DNA of 60,000 bases from Membranipora membranacea (GCA_914767715.1 OU612072.1:6574001-6634000), one strand, 5' to 3'. Shown: positions 11,158 through 25,481, counted from the stretch's first letter. The notes: generated by a model not told the origin, from the sequence alone. Numbers and translations are program-made.

Positions 11158-13849
11158 CTCTCGTGATCTGACTGGGCATGTAGATCACTGATAAACTAGG
11201 CTGTAGTTACCACAAAGTAGATGTCGTAAGGCTAAGTATAAATCATGCGTGACTTTAAATTGCGCATGTGCAAGAACAATGAGTTTAGTCTAGGTTCTGA
11301 GAGAAAATTTGGTCAGGGAGGATGGGATAGCCCCTGCATGAACTGCCAATCAAAATCAGCTAATAGTGACAAGAGAGAATAACTATCAATATCAATTCCG
11401 CACGCATTGAAGAGCATACCACCAGAGCAGGTAGCCAATCAGATGGCTTCGGAATTCCGAGGCTCAATTTTGCAGAGATCAGCTCATGCCCAGAGCTGAG
11501 CATGCGCAGAATGAGATAGGTCTTAAAAATTGTGTTTCATTCAAAACTCTTTGCCTCACAATGTTGTACAGTGTCATAACCATCGCTCTTGCAAAGATCA
11601 TGAGACTTTCCTGTCTTCGGTAGTTTACTGCGCACTACTGTGGGTGATCCTTTCTTGATGCATGTTGGAATCATTTGTTATATATTTACACTTAAACTAA
11701 TTGAGACTCTAATCTTCGAATTGGCTTATAATTTGCGCAAACTAATCGTCAAAATCACAGTATGAAATCAATGAACTCGGGTGACTTTTTATCATGGTGA
11801 TATTTGAAAAGATAATGGAATTGACCATTGATAACACTCCCTGATTTTGAGTAACTGTTTCAGCAAAAAAATGAGTGACAATTCTGAGATGAAAGCCTCA
11901 ATTACTTATCTTTGAGCTATACAGTATTTAATGAGCACCCTAGACCTAATAATAAACTCTCAAAGGACACCCTATACATAAGTGAGGCATGCCATTGAAT
12001 GGTGATCCAAGCTAGTGTCCTGTGTATGATGAGCACCCATGTCCCTGCCCGGCAGCAGTAGCTTAAGAAATTGTCTTTTCTTTTACATGAGATAACAATT
12101 CCAATACTATATGTGGACAGTATGTGGGCAGGTTTTGAGTATTTTTGTTTGAATTCCATAAATGTTAGTTACTCTCCTAAAGGATAAAGACCATCCATTG
12201 TCTGTTCACTGATATTGTTGTCTTATTTTGCAGAAGAACCGGTCACCACTTCTTCGGAGTCCAACTGGAGATCTCAAAACTGCAACTGGACTACTGTTTA
12301 CCCCCAAATGATAGTGTGCGCAATGGAAATATGATAAAACGCCACTGTATATTGTTGGTATGCTTTTATTGGCTGCAAAATATGGACAATGATTTCTCCT
12401 GGGAGATAGATCACATATCTGTCTTACTGGTTTTTGGAAACCTTTTTGGTGCTCACGAGCGATAAGCATGCTTGCTGAACTTCACTAAGAACTCATGTGA
12501 GACTAACTGCTAGGAACAGGAGTGGAATGATTGCAATGATTAGTTTTACTTTCTCTTTCCTCATATTCATACTCTATTTCATTATCGGTGTCTTTAACAT
12601 GTAACTGGTGACAACTTTACTAAACCTAACTGAAAAGTAGCAGACAACCACTAATTTTCACCATCTTATTTGACTTATCTACCATTACTTTGGCACTCAA
12701 TTTTTTTTACCATGGTCTGTACTCCCGTCTTTTTCTATAAAATACTGAAGCATTGTGCTTTTATTATTCTATATGAACTCTCAATCTAGTCAATCGTGTG
12801 CTTGAAATCCTATTTCTGTTTTCATAGAGGTATTGATATGTAATGGTCGTTTCTCGATTTATGTCTAGTTCTAACACAGTTTCATCTATTATCGGCAAGG
12901 AAATACAACAAAATCATGTCTCCGTGAATGTGTAGCGAATTTTCTATCCCAATAAAACAACATTACCAAAAAGCAAAAAGAAAATTGACTTGTAATGTAA
13001 ACCTAACTGTTACACCTTTGTTGGCGTGGCCGTGCACGTAAAGGCATGCATGTATAGCGAGTGAAACTCATACACTGGGTGTGCAGGGTCTTCTTGCCTG
13101 CAAACATGGAGGCAGTACTCCTTACAAGCAAGGAGCCAAAGAGAAAAACTTACTCCTTTCCACAAGTAACGTAACTAATGCATTGGGTACTTGTGATGCA
13201 GTAACTGACACCGTAAGATCAATGAACTCCTGGAGTTCATTGGTAAGATCACAAGTCATAATTTGTGCCAAGTGAAAAAATGAATGGCCCAACCCATCTT
13301 AAAGTCCTACTGCTTTACTAGTAGTACTTGAACACACTGATATGAGCTTAGGGGGTTCCTTCACCAACCCACAAGAGGGTAAGAATTGATGAAAATCATT
13401 TACCGGAGTTTCCCTCTCATGCCATTTTGCAAAAACTTCCTAGCAGTTAGAAACCTATGAAGACAATATAAGTACAACCCGCAAACTCAAAATATCTGCG
13501 CAATACTGAAACTAGCGGGTGCGCGGGGAAGCAGGGCAGGCCTGTAGTCTTTTCGATTTTGGTTGATGCCTGGTGGTGTTCTTCATGAAGAAGCTATGTA
13601 ATGCTGCATACTCTACTCTGCTCATGAAGACTATACTGCTTTAGTGTTTTCCTTTCCAGTCTCAGCAAGTTTCAGGTAACAGTTTCCATCCTTGTATAGT
13701 AGTAGCACTCACTAATTTAGCTAAATATTTCCAATGTTTGTATGTAAAATAATAGTAATAATAATCATCATCATTACTTCACTAACTAATCACTTCTTTT
13801 TCTACTTTACTCATGGGTCCCAGGGGCCCATGCCTTTACCATAGGCCCT

Positions 13850-13920
13850 ATAGGCATCTGGAGTAACAAGCATGTCCAGTATGGTTGATACTGGACATGC
13901 TTGTAACTCCAGATGCCTAT
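13850..13920. repeat. near-perfect palindrome
   Basis: Arms 13850-13882 and 13888-13920 are reverse complements except for one position (both carry TAGGCATCTGGAGT or its complement) around GGTTG. Partial copies of the arm follow at about 14007-14030 and 14338-14365. Confidence 0.8.
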
Positions 13921-13957
13921 GGCCTATACCTTGCTTGGAATGGACTAGGATGGGTGA

Positions 13958-13989
13958 CCAATGTCCATGATCATGATCATGGACATTGG
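13958..13989. repeat. perfect 32-bp palindrome
   Basis: The sequence CCAATGTCCATGATCA followed by its exact complement, with no loop. It lies between two copies of the TGCTTGTAACTCCAGATGCC motif, in the same foldback cluster. Confidence 0.8.
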
Positions 13990-14162
13990 CAAAGTATACA
14001 TGCTTGTAACTCCAGATGCCTATGACTTTACTGTAGGTAGTACTATTACTACTACTTACTCAGCTTACTAGTTACAAGTCTAGTAGCCTTCCCACCAAGG
14101 AGTTGTAGGTCTACAACTCCTTGTTCCCACTCACTGACTGAACTAAACCAATACTCTGCTGT

Positions 14163-15414
14163 TATATACCAACACGCTACACTTACTCAAGTCAGTGCTG
14201 TATTGTGTGGAGGTTATAAGCATGTATACTTTGCCATAGCTTATCTTGACAAGCTTTTTTCGGCGCCCACCCTCAAACAAAGCTTTTCAAGACAGGCGAA
14301 CTTTGCCGATGGACATCGGATTGGCGAAGTATACAATTACATGCTTGTAAGTTCTCCAGATGCCGATAGTCCCATGGTGCCCCTGGCCTGGGACTTACTT
14401 GCAAGCCTTATTTTACATTATATATATAAGCCTAGGTAGGAACTCAAGTCCATAATCTTGTCAAGGTCTTGGTTGGTTTGGTGCGTTCAAACTAAACTTT
14501 TAACTTCAACTTGATCCAACCCCCTGCGTCACATGGCGCACAACACATTAACCCTGGGTTGTGATGAGTTGTGTGTGGATGTTACGGCCCTCGAGACATG
14601 GGACCTGCGTGTGGTTGCATTATACTCACTCACCGTACAACAGCACAACAATAAGTGACTTTAGTTAATATTAATTCGATATAAAAATGCCATTTATTTG
14701 TACTCATTTGAAACAACATGTGCTGTGCTTCAAAGGCTTCCTTGGTCAGTAGATCGCCTAACGCTCAGTTAACTCCTCTTACATTGGATGTTTGGGAATC
14801 AATGGGGACATATCCTTAAGCATTGTCCGTGTCGTAATTGATTTTGTACTCGACCACAGAAATATCAATGGTCGATGGAATTCTCAAATTTTATTTGCTC
14901 CTGTAATTGCTATAGCTATGTATGGGCATAATAACACTACACTACACTACTGTTGCCAGCTACAAAATACCGATGTTTTTCCCCTAGCTTACTTGCTGGT
15001 TTGATCAAGCACAGTTGCTGTAGCCTACATTATAAGGTGTGATAAAAAAGTTCTTGTTATGATATGCATACAAATACACTTCATATCACACCAAAATTGA
15101 GCTTTGGTTTGTTTATGCCATATGGCTAAATGAAAAAAAAAAGATTTTTCAAGCTAGCTTAATGATATACTATACACCCCTCCTTCTTATGATCTCCACT
15201 TTAGAAAGCTGAAAGTAGTGAGGCTTGGTGGTTCTTAGAAATGTACATGTAATTGTATTCAGATTACTAGAAATTTGTCAATTTATCCATAGTATTGCTC
15301 CTGAATGTATTACTTCTGAAGATCATAACCCACACTGCATTGAAAGAATATGCAGAAAAAAACAATGTACAGTATGGATATTACCTGGGCCTGTAAGTGC
15401 ATGATATTTGCTTG
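14163..15414 (+). repeat. left arm of a ~1.25-kb inverted repeat flanking eIF3k copy A
   Basis: Matches 25482-26748 in reverse complement, almost base for base, apart from an extra stretch of about 18 bases in the right arm near 26687-26705 and scattered substitutions. The outer end is TATATACCAACACGCTAC and homology ends inside at ATGATATTTGCTTG. The arm contains a hairpin (CTTGACAAGCTTTTTT...AAAGCTTTTCAAGAC). It has no coding content. The two arms enclose about 10 kb with the complete eIF3k gene. Confidence 0.85.
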
Positions 15415-16208
15415 GATAGTTGAAGCGGTTTGATCCATGATTTCATCATATGATATGACGCACAAAGGGCAGGATGGGATTCTTCTTCAGAAACGATTTT
15501 CAGAAGGAGCTTGACCCTTGAGTTTTGCAACACAGAGTCTCAACTTGACTTCAGTGAGCTTGTGACTCGTTTCATATAGTCTCTGAAATGATTGCAGTTA
15601 GCACGTGTCATAAATATGTAGGGCCTAGCCCCCTATATTCTGACTCCATTTCGCTTTCTCATTTTGGCTTTATTTCACACTTACCTCAATTTTTTGTTCC
15701 TATTTAGAATTTATCTCATCCATATTGGATCAAGATATGTGTAGGCCTATGCATGGGAGGAGCGCTTTTACTATTTGGGGGTCCATATGAGTGAAAATGA
15801 TTTGAGTGATAATTTGACGATATTTACTCTCAAATTCAGCTATGTCCATCTTGTTGGGTATTAGGTGCCTAAAACTTTCATTTCCTTCTCTGGAACTCAT
15901 GGGCTTATTCATCATTTTATAATAGTTCCACACCATTACAAAGTTAACCCAGTCCCTAAAAGTACATAGCTTAAGTTCCATATAGATAAGAGGTTTGGGT
16001 GTATTGTTATCAATCCCGAGTCTTTTGTTTTCTATGTGAGATGATTTGAGTCAATATATCAGTCCTCAGGACTGCCCTACAACTTCCCAATACTGCTCTT
16101 CAACAACATGTGGCTGGTCGAAGTGTCCTTTCAGAACTGATAACCAAATTGTTGTGAATGAATGTAAACACTTATTACTCGGTTATACACTTTTTAGACT
16201 GCAAGGAA

Positions 16209-19200
16209 ATGGCTGAAACCATGAGAGCCACAGTCGCGTCGCTCCTAAAGGGGATTGATCGGTGAGAATTAACTATATACTTTATATTATAATTTATATT
16301 AGTTTTCAGGCATTTGTTCTGTTGTGCAAATTACCTCAATTAATTTTGAAAAAAAAGGAGATAATGTACTTTCTATTATGAACACTTGCTGACAACATAG
16401 ATTCATGAATTGAAAAACTGTTTTGGAATAACCGGATTGTTTTTAAGGAGAGGGTAACTCTATATTGTCCAATGTTTGAATTGTTCCAATTTCCTGTTTA
16501 TATTCACTCCCTTGCTATTATTATATTTTGGTATGCGAGCATGATATACTGTTAGTATTGTGTCAGAATTTGATGTGAACATGGCTATGTGTGGATTTAT
16601 TGTTTCCATTCAATCCATGATGATTTCTTTTGCAGGTACAACCCAGAAAACTTGTCGGTGCTTGAGAAATATGTGACCATTCAGGCTAAAGAGAATACGT
16701 ATGATCTGGAGGCAAACTTGGCTGTTCTGAAACTGTAAGTTACCTGATGTGTTCTGACATATCCATACTTTCATACTCATACGTTGAAGGGCAATCCTCT
16801 CGGATGGTTGCTAGTCATATTCGTATTTTACGTATTCTTGGCCGTACAAAAGCATCAGATTAATCATAGGGCCTATTTTTTAAGGGGATTTTCAATTAAT
16901 TTTATTGGTCTACAAGTTCAGATATGTTACATCCTGATGTTTTGAGGTTTTTCATAATTTGCTACTATATGTATTGTTTTATTGCTTGATAAGTTTATAT
17001 CAGTGAGTAAATTATAACAATCTAATGGCAATCAATAATTTGTTTGTGCACTGAACAACTGCATGCTTTTATTTATTAGTTGATGCCTGTTTCTCACTCA
17101 CATTTCAGATATCAGTTCAACCCATCATTCTACCAAACTGGGATCACAGTACAGATTCTTCTCAAGGCACTGACAAACCTACCCTACACTGATTTCAACC
17201 TTTGTAAAAGCTTACTGGAAGGCAACAGGGTAAGACACTAAATATCTATGTTATATATTTATCAACTTTATTCAACTCAGAGAAAAGTTCTCATATCACA
17301 ACATACATCAATCCCTTCATTTTGGAAAGCATAGTTTATCATTTTGGGAGTTGCCCTCTCACTTAAATTTAGGAGACAACTCTCTGTTTTTATACTTTCA
17401 CTGCTGTTTTTCTTTTCAGATGGAGGATGAATCTGTTATGCGTGTGATGGAGCTCTCAGATCTTCTAGAAACCTGCCAATTCAGCCTCTTCTGGGTAAGT
17501 TCTGGGACGGTTGTACCATCTCTTTATAGCTGAAAGCTCAACTAAACTCTCAAGGGGACTTATACTCCAGAAACGTAATAAATATTTCAGATAGATTGAA
17601 ATATAGGTATCTATAAATGATCACTTCTGGATATGTTGTATCTTTTAAGTGAATTTGTTTGTAGAAAACTCTAGAGGAGGATCCTGAATTCATCTCTGCA
17701 GTAACAGGTTTTGCTGATTCTGTTAGAAAATGTAAGTAAGACCTAACTTAGACCTTAGTCATGTTTTATTATTAGCTTATCAATTATAATTGGAGTTGCT
17801 TTGCATTTGAGGTAGAACGGTTCTGTTTTCCACTCCTACCAATTCCCAGGATTACATAAAATGAATTCTCTTTCATTGGGGTTTATTCAAAACCATTGTG
17901 CACCTGTATTCAGAGTAAACGAACTTTGAATTTGCCAAACAACAATGAATTGATTGAGGAGAACAAAAGAAATCTGGGAGTTTAGCTTATGACTATTCAT
18001 TCGTTTTGTTTGTAAGAAATATTCAATATACATATTTTTTCAATCGATTCAACATGTCCCTCACTAATATTGGCGGGTAGAGAAATATAATTTATTCTCT
18101 ATATTGAAGTTGCCTGTTGAGGTAAAGCAGCCCCTGGTGTTTGTAAAAATGTCCGGGTAGTCCTAAGATATGATTAAAAAAGGAGGTCATCGGCCACAAC
18201 AGAATTCCTGATGTAGTGAAACTAGATAACTTGCTCAAAACTTTCGAGTCAATCATGTTGATCAAAATCCATCAACTTATCATCACAACCTCATAGTCAT
18301 CCAGTTGTAAACTTGCCTAACTGACAATCTCCGCTTACCTTATAAAACTTTTTGAACATTTTATTTTCTAGTTATTTGCCACGTAATAGGAATCTCGTTC
18401 CAGTCGGTTGATCGAAGCTCGTTAGCGGAACAGCTTGGGAATATATCAGGTGAGTTTCCCTCATTGCCGCCTGCCGGTTCTGAATTGGAAGATCATAGTT
18501 TGATCATCAAACTTTTTTTACAGTTTATCTCTCAATTTGTAATATTTGATAGTTAAGACTTGTCTCCTCCGATTCTGAATTAGAAGGAAGCAGTTATTGT
18601 TGATGAGCCAGTTTTGTTACTGCTTTTCTATAGTTTCTTCAGGAAGTTATGTACATTCAACTTTGGTGCTGCGTTATATGAGTATGCTAGTAGTTACGAT
18701 CCGTTGTTGGATTGGCTTACATGTCAAGAGCGGGCTCTTGTGATCTGTGAGATACATCTTCAATTCCTCATGCCAGCAGACATTCTTGATTGGTACTCGC
18801 ACTCGCACAGGTCTTTGCTGAACAGGTCTAAAAGGTCATATTGGCGTTCGCACATTGCACATTTAGTAAAAAGATCCCCTCTGCTCCTTTGATAAATTCT
18901 TTTGGAAATTCCCGGGTAAGGGTCTAGGGCATGGCTTGGGGATAACTCTCTCCACAAATCTAAAGTAGGGAATGACCAAGTTTCAGATCGCCTGCAAAAG
19001 CCATCCTGGATCAGGTTGCTAAACCCCTGGCGTAAATATGTCACATCATGTAAAACATCTTTTCAAGATGATGTTGATGACAATAATATGATAAAAAAAA
19101 GAAGTTAATATTGTTTCTCCAAAGTAACTATGACCCTATGTAAAACTGCCAGTTATAAACCCAGTGTCTAGCCATGCTCCAAGGCTGGAATTGCCAATTT

Positions 19201-20877
19201 TCACTACCCCACCATGCTGTGACTTCTGTTTATTCAAAGAGGGTTGGATATTTTGCCTGCATGCAGATTGTATACATGTGCCAGAATTCGGTGATGCAAA
19301 TCCCTACCTGCAGGGAATGAGTAATCAGCTGAAGACTGAAAGTCCCTGCAGTTGCCAGGAATCAAACCCAGGGCTGGCCGATCTAGAAGAAAACATGTTC
19401 GACTGGCATGAGAATCATTATATTTTTTTGTGTGTTCGAAGTTCTTCCATCCCAAACTAAATCAGTTACAGTTTTTACTTACATTATTGTGCTTCTGAAT
19501 TATCCTGGCTCTGGCAGATGGGCTCTTTAAGATTTGAAGCAATAATCCTGGTTTAGAATGGTTATAAAGTTAATGCTCTGTTCTCCGACAACAATCTATG
19601 ACTGACTTTGACTGTGAATTTGTTATCTTCATCTGATTGAATGGGGAAATACCATTCATTTTCCACTGATGTCATAAGGCCTTATCGAGCAGTTTCGTTT
19701 CAGTTCAAGTTTCATTGTATGGTGATTGATAAGTTGCGGTATTCTAGTTTTCCTATCATATTGAAACAAGTTTTAGGTTTATTGAGAAATCTGTACAACT
19801 GGTTGGCAGCAAAAATACAGCTTAGTCACTACACCTTTTTGACTAGCTGCAATGAAATACACTGAAGTGATAAACAGCAGAGAGGTTCGTGTCATGCTGT
19901 GATTACTGAGTTTTATTTCATTTTAATGTTAGATGCCCTAGGTCTATGACAGCATAAGATTTAAATCTCATCATGCAGTAGGCATTACTTCAGTTACGTA
20001 AGATTTGTACATAGGGTTATTGTAACGCTTTGCTTTTGCAGACAATGATTTGAAGAGTTGGATTGAGAAGTACCAGTGGAAGTCTGACTCTTCTGGTACG
20101 GTGTTTATAACAAGTCAAGATGAGCTGGTAAAAACCAAGAAAATAAATGAGAAGATCAGTTTTGAGAGTGAGTATATTTTCAAGGGTTCTTTACCTTAGA
20201 AAAGTTCTGTGTCGGGAGCTCGCCACCTTATGCTCATATCGTAATGGGTGGTTATTTTGATGGACAATTATGTCATAGTTCACACAGGTTTCAACCCCCT
20301 CTGATAACTACCAAGACCATAGATGATTACTTGCCATAAATAAATATCTCATTTAGATACATTTAGATACATACCACGCGGATATGACTATAATGACATG
20401 CGATTTCCACATTTAAAAATAAATATAATTTCATTACCAGGAGATATTGTACTAGATAACTGCATTCATTAATCTTTGTTGAGAAATTAAGCCTTCACAG
20501 TTCTCTCAACTAGAAATAAGAGGCGGTTTACTGAACTTGTACAGTACTTACCTCAATTTTGTATCGTAGATAAGCAGAGGGGACAATTTTTAACATAACA
20601 CAGAACATTAACGCACAAATGCCTTGAATTTTCTCATTGTAAAAATGTTGCATAACCACTGCAAAACTAATTAATTGTGAGCTAATTTTTACAGATGATG
20701 CTCATTGCCAAGTATTGTATTTTAGAAAGAAACAAGATAGCAAGAAATTTTCTGTGAGCTCAGTATTATTGTATGTCCGTCATGTTCTGTCGCAGTAATG
20801 TTCTATCGCTATCCATGTTCAAGATCCTGTGGTTTTTTTCAGGTGTTGTGGATATCATGTCAACTATCGCTGGGTAA
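16209..20877 (+). CDS. EIF3K: eukaryotic translation initiation factor 3 subunit K (copy A, complete)
   Basis: Eight exons: 16209-16261, 16636-16734, 17109-17229, 17420-17494, 17665-17731, 18372-18449, 20042-20167 and 20843-20877. All introns are GT-AG and the phases agree throughout. The product is 217 residues, against 218 in human eIF3k. Recognisable family stretches are [63 protein letters not shown] and the C-terminal EKI-FESV-IM. eIF3k is a small non-core subunit of the eIF3 complex, with HEAT-like and winged-helix folds. It binds eIF3l and works in cytoplasmic translation initiation. There are no frameshifts or missing exons. A possible AATAAA lies at 21333-21338. The gene sits inside the 1.25-kb inverted repeats and has a degraded mirror copy at 42.5-50.75 kb. 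Confidence 0.96.
19230..19425 (-). repeat. possible tRNA-related SINE remnant
   Basis: On the minus strand near 19361-19373 there is a box-B-like GGGTTTGATTCC followed by CTGGCAACTGCAGGGAC. No good box A was found. It lies in intron 6 of eIF3k copy A. The assignment rests on one short motif. Confidence 0.25.
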
Positions 20878-22666
20878 TGAAATTCCCGAACCCGCCATAT
20901 ACCTCCATTCTGAAGAAACAAACCAGACATTGACTCGGCTGCAACGAAAATAATACAACCATTCATCACAAACTGCTATGGGTTGGCGATTAAGCGGATA
21001 AGGCATTATTTTATGGAAGTTAACTAATAGTCAATGGTCAACCTCCCTTTTCATCGGCCAAAATCTATCATACACATTTGTGGCAGTAAGGAGCAAGAAT
21101 GCACGCATATTGGTTATGCTTTGCCATTTCTTTCAATTAATATCATGTAACACTGATAGGTAGTTTTGCCATTTACTTTCTTTATCTCATTTGCAATATG
21201 CTGTCTTATTGAAATGCTCAGGATGGTAACATTGCATTTTCATACAAATAGTAAATGGTTAACAGCTTCAAAAATCATCAGGTTTAACCCAGATGATACT
21301 ATTACTCATTGATACTTTCTCCGCTGAAAATAAATAAAATACTAATTAGCAACACACTACTCTTGGCAGGCAGCACTTTTGAAGCAAAGTTACCTGATGA
21401 GACTTGGGTATTAGGCGCTACCTTGTGCCACTGTCATTAATAAGGCTTTTTAGGAGTGAAAATGTGATACGTATTTCTATGGGACTGATGATATAGCCGG
21501 TGAAGTGCGAGAAAGGAGGACTTGAAGAATCTTGCTCAAATGTAAGAAGTGATTGTTCCGCCAAAAAGGTGGACTAGAATCTATCGATCATGAGGCAGCT
21601 TCAGTCCATAGCAAGAGTTATTCTCAGCAATCACAGAACTCGGTAGATGCATCCCTAGAAGAAAATATAAAAATGCCAACTGTCAGCTGAGCAGTCTGGG
21701 GGCAACTTATCACCGGTTGTACCTTCATTGAACTTACATGTCAAAGAGAGAACAACTCTATGATTTGTCTCAATTTGAAGTGAAACAAACAGGGAGCAGG
21801 GAGGGTATCCCACCCGTCCTCCCTGCCGAAAAAGGGACTCCCTGATGAGACAGATACAAACAGACGGCAGCTTCTTCCCTAATGATATTGAAAATGCTTT
21901 GACCACCCCCTAGTTAAAAGCTGATGGTTGATTATTGTGCGGGTCTCTAAAGGTCTAATGTTTCAGAATTTATTTCATATCTTTTACCTACAACTAGGGC
22001 ATATGCCTCCAATCGGACAAATTATCCGTCACAGTATCATATGACATAAGGTTATGCTTTAGATACACACAGACCATCCCTGGTATTGAATCTAACTGCT
22101 AACTGCACAGTAGGTAAGTCTTTTGGACAAGAGCGATCAACTTCTAGCATGTCATGTCAAGATTGGCAGTCTTTTCTCAAGATCAGCTTCCAATATTAGA
22201 ACTGTTTGTTTGACATGCTAGCTTCCTAGTCACTTTTGGTTCCGCACCACATGTATCACTTCCCACCCAGTTGTGAGATGCCTAGCGATTTTGGAGGTAT
22301 TGAAACATGTTTTTTATGCACATTATACTCATCAAGCCCAAGGGTCTCGCAGTTATAAAATTGAAATTAAGACAGGTTATTTGTAAAATAATATTTGCTG
22401 CAGCAGGCCTGTATAATGCAAGTCCCTGACCAGCAGTAGTATGATGAAAAATTTGAAAGTGGGATTCTGAAGTATTGAACAATGATGTGGTTTGATTCAA
22501 CATATGTCTCAATATATATTATATATATATCACTGACCTTATTGTACACAGTTCTTCACCATTATAAATAAACATGCTGCATAACATCAGTATACTAATA
22601 CTGCAAACCTGAGCAAGGAGTCAGAAAATCATCTGAAAAAAAAAAAAAAATATAAAATTTGTGGGG

Positions 22667-22913
22667 ACGGTGAGATGGTGCGATCGGTCAGCGCGCTTGC
22701 TATTCACTGCCAGGTGATTGGTGCCGCAGGATTTGTGAGTTCAAATCCCGTTGGGGGAGCTTTCAAGGTTGATTGTTCCAGCCCCCAGCACCCTCGGGTG
22801 TATACCTCTTCTATAATATGGGAACCATTGTTACTGCCTGTTAAAGACATTGATGGTTTGTTTACTCCAACCCTAGAATGTAAGGAAGGGTAATTTTGTG
22901 GCAGCAGGGAGGG
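22667..22913 (+). mobile_element. tRNA-derived SINE, copy 1
   Basis: The head resembles a tRNA: box A around ATGGTGCGATCGGTCAGCGC and box B GAGTTCAAATCCC near 22736-22748. It is followed by a conserved body (GATTGTTCCAGCCCC, CGGGTGTATACCTCT) shared with 55313-55465. The tail contains GGAACCATTGTTAC and TGGTTTGTTTAC, repeated at 23535-23625. Box B is degraded compared with copy 2. RNA polymerase III would have driven the source element. Confidence 0.75.
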
Positions 22914-23534
22914 TACATGTGATATGGAATTTCTACAGATAGTCTGTTACGTTACTCAAAACAAATTTTCAGGCCATGCAATCAGTACTACTGAAGCTGG
23001 ATTTTTAGTCAAATTGAAGAGCATTTCTAGCACCTTACTTCTTAGGGGTGTATATCCTCTCTACCCAAGAGCACAAAAAAACCATGTTTGAAGAGGATAG
23101 CTTCTTTTGAACTACCCAAGAGGAGTTTTAATAAAATGGCTTTGTGGAAATTGGGGTGTGCTAACATAAAGTCACCTCCTAACTAGCTTATTTACTTCTC
23201 TTGGGTTATTTATGAAGGATGTACACAAACCACTCTTCAAAACTTAAGGCGTTGCGCGAAGTGACATGAGATTGTACTGTTTTTTTAGCTTGTCTTCAAA
23301 AGCTAATATTTATGGGTTATAAGGTAGTTTGAGTTTGAAGTACTGAACGATGGTTGGATTTCACACATGCGGCCAAGGGATAAGTTAAGTTTCACATTAT
23401 ACTTCTTTCTGACGGGTATATCTTACCTGCATGTTATTCATCGCCATAACACATAAACATGCATCATAACATCAGCACACTTATAACCTCAACCTGAACT
23501 GGAAACCTGGGAACAACCTGAAATATAAAATATG

Positions 23535-23625
23535 TAGGAACCATTGTTACCGTTAGTGGTTTGTTTACGCCAACCCAACAATGTAAGGGACTTGTGTGGG
23601 TGGGGAGGGTATAAATCAGATGGAT
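23535..23625 (+). mobile_element. SINE tail fragment
   Basis: Shares GGAACCATTGTTAC and TGGTTTGTTTAC and an AATGTAAGGG-type end with the 3' part of the SINE at 22667-22913. It lacks the tRNA-like head, so it is a 5'-truncated copy. Confidence 0.5.
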
Positions 23626-25481
23626 TTACTGTAAGTAGTCTGTAAAATTACTCCACATACAACTGTGTGTGGGGCTTATCAAACTTGTTAATTACCGGTA
23701 TCAATCCTTTTCATAATAGCACACTATGTGATGTGCTCCGTATTTCAGGCCATGCAATCGGACACAACAGATTCTCAGAAGTCATGGACTGGTGGGTAGG
23801 GCACTCACTTACTTGAGGTATTTTGGACAATTGTTGTTATAAACTACCTGCTGTCAATCCTCTGTATCAGACTAATTATGTTGTCAGAAAAGTCTTGATC
23901 ATGGGGCAAGAGCTATGATGAACACCTACTCCCACCATGTGATCATTCAGGGATTATGAGGCAACTGAGATAGGTCTAGAACATATCACTCGCAGCATGT
24001 AATGCCACAAGTTATCAAAATTACCTCAACATAAAGTCTGTTTCCCATGTTTCCCACTCTTTGGATAGTCATGATCACGCATGCAGCATTGTCCTTGCAT
24101 GGTATGATGAGAGTAATCGACCTGTATTCACTCACAGATTGAATTAACTGTTAGTGACACTCAGTTCTACAAGTACCAATAACAAACAAAATCAGTGCCA
24201 AGCTACTTCAAAAAACGCCTGCGATGGATTTTTGAGGTAAGATACAAACAATTGAACATCGTTTGACAAACTGATCAATGACGAGGATACATATATATAT
24301 TAGTTGTTCCGCAATTGATGAATCAAATTGAATTAAGGGAGCTCAATGCGAATAAAAAAAGAAAAACTGCTGATTTTTCACATAACATGTCATAATATGA
24401 CACTAATTACCTTACCACCAAGCAACTCAAGCTTTCTTCACATTATTCGGCAATTTTTTAAGTTTTATGACTAGGTCAACTTACAATGGCTTTTGCTTGT
24501 TAGACCAATGAACTCCCTCATTGGTTAGACAGGCACACTGTATAGTGTTGAGTACTGCAGACGAATCAGTGGCATTGCCTGTGAGTAACCAGTGAACATC
24601 TGACATCTTCGCTACCGCACATCTAAAATGGCAAGTGGTCTTCACCATCATTTCAAAAGTTCCACTGAATTACTGATGCCAAATTCAATTGTACATGGAC
24701 AATCAGTGCAACGAAATATGCTACTTCTCAGCAATATGTTTAGAGATCAATTTATATTTTCAAGGCAAAGAGCATGTAGTGCAAGTATTTCACTTAATGG
24801 TTATCCATTGAAAAAAAAAAACTATTGGGATTAATGCACTATAAGCTGTCTAATAAATAATTCTGTGAGCCAAAACCAAAGACCTAGGATCTCCATGACA
24901 AATTCATCAGTTTTAATGATGAAAGAGGCGGTAAGTACATTAACACTAAGCGGTTCAGTGTAGGCATATGGCCCAAGTGTCATTTTTATTCCAAACGGTG
25001 CACTGTCTAGCGTGCTGGTATATGAAACTTAGTAATATCATCTGAATGATGTGGAGCACAATTAAGTCAGGTCTAAATGGGTGGGCTTACAACCTCATGA
25101 TCTATCTAAAGGCGAATGGGCTCGCATCACCCTCACCCTGCCTGCACTCACACTGCTCACACATAGCTAGCGTTAAATTCCATTAAAAGTTACCTACTCA
25201 ATAAGTGTGAGCAGACAACTCAGCAAACAAATCATCTAAAGCATATTTCTACACAGGGTCTGAAATATTATGATGAAGTAATCTTATGGGAAAAATAAAA
25301 AGCCCACAGACACCTTTGTCAGCTAGACTTGATTTTCCTAAAAGACTAGAGGTAGCCTACTCACACTGATCTTTGTCTCGGTTGCAGTTCTCAATGAATA
25401 GAAATGAGTATGAAGACCACCAATCGCTCTTCTCACAGTGAAACCATCGCCTGTAAGAGAAAAAAACCTTTTTTCCTGTAA

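Larger units (their letters stand above)
11158..14160. other. non-coding stretch with element fragments
   Basis: No supported exon. At 11944-12030 there is a fragment with the CCTAATAATAAAC and AGTGAGGCAT motifs of the CATAGACTT element family. The interval 13801-14121 holds a cluster of palindromes annotated separately. The remainder is AT-rich sequence with short spurious ORFs. Confidence 0.5.
20878..25481. other. gene-poor interval downstream of eIF3k copy A
   Basis: No exon could be supported. The eIF3k 3' UTR should occupy the first few hundred bases. A SINE lies at 22667-22913 and a related tail fragment at 23535-23625. Short ORFs, such as those near 21.8 kb and 24.6 kb, show no domain pattern. 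Confidence 0.5.

Noticed and set aside
12206-12469. Minus-strand 87-codon ORF
   Set aside because: No family resemblance or supporting signals; judged to be chance.
20766-20969. Minus-strand 67-codon ORF
   Set aside because: It lies antisense over the last exon of eIF3k copy A and shows no domain pattern.
24628-24834. Plus-strand 68-codon ORF
   Set aside because: No recognisable domain, no splice context, and typical of chance ORFs in this gene-poor interval.
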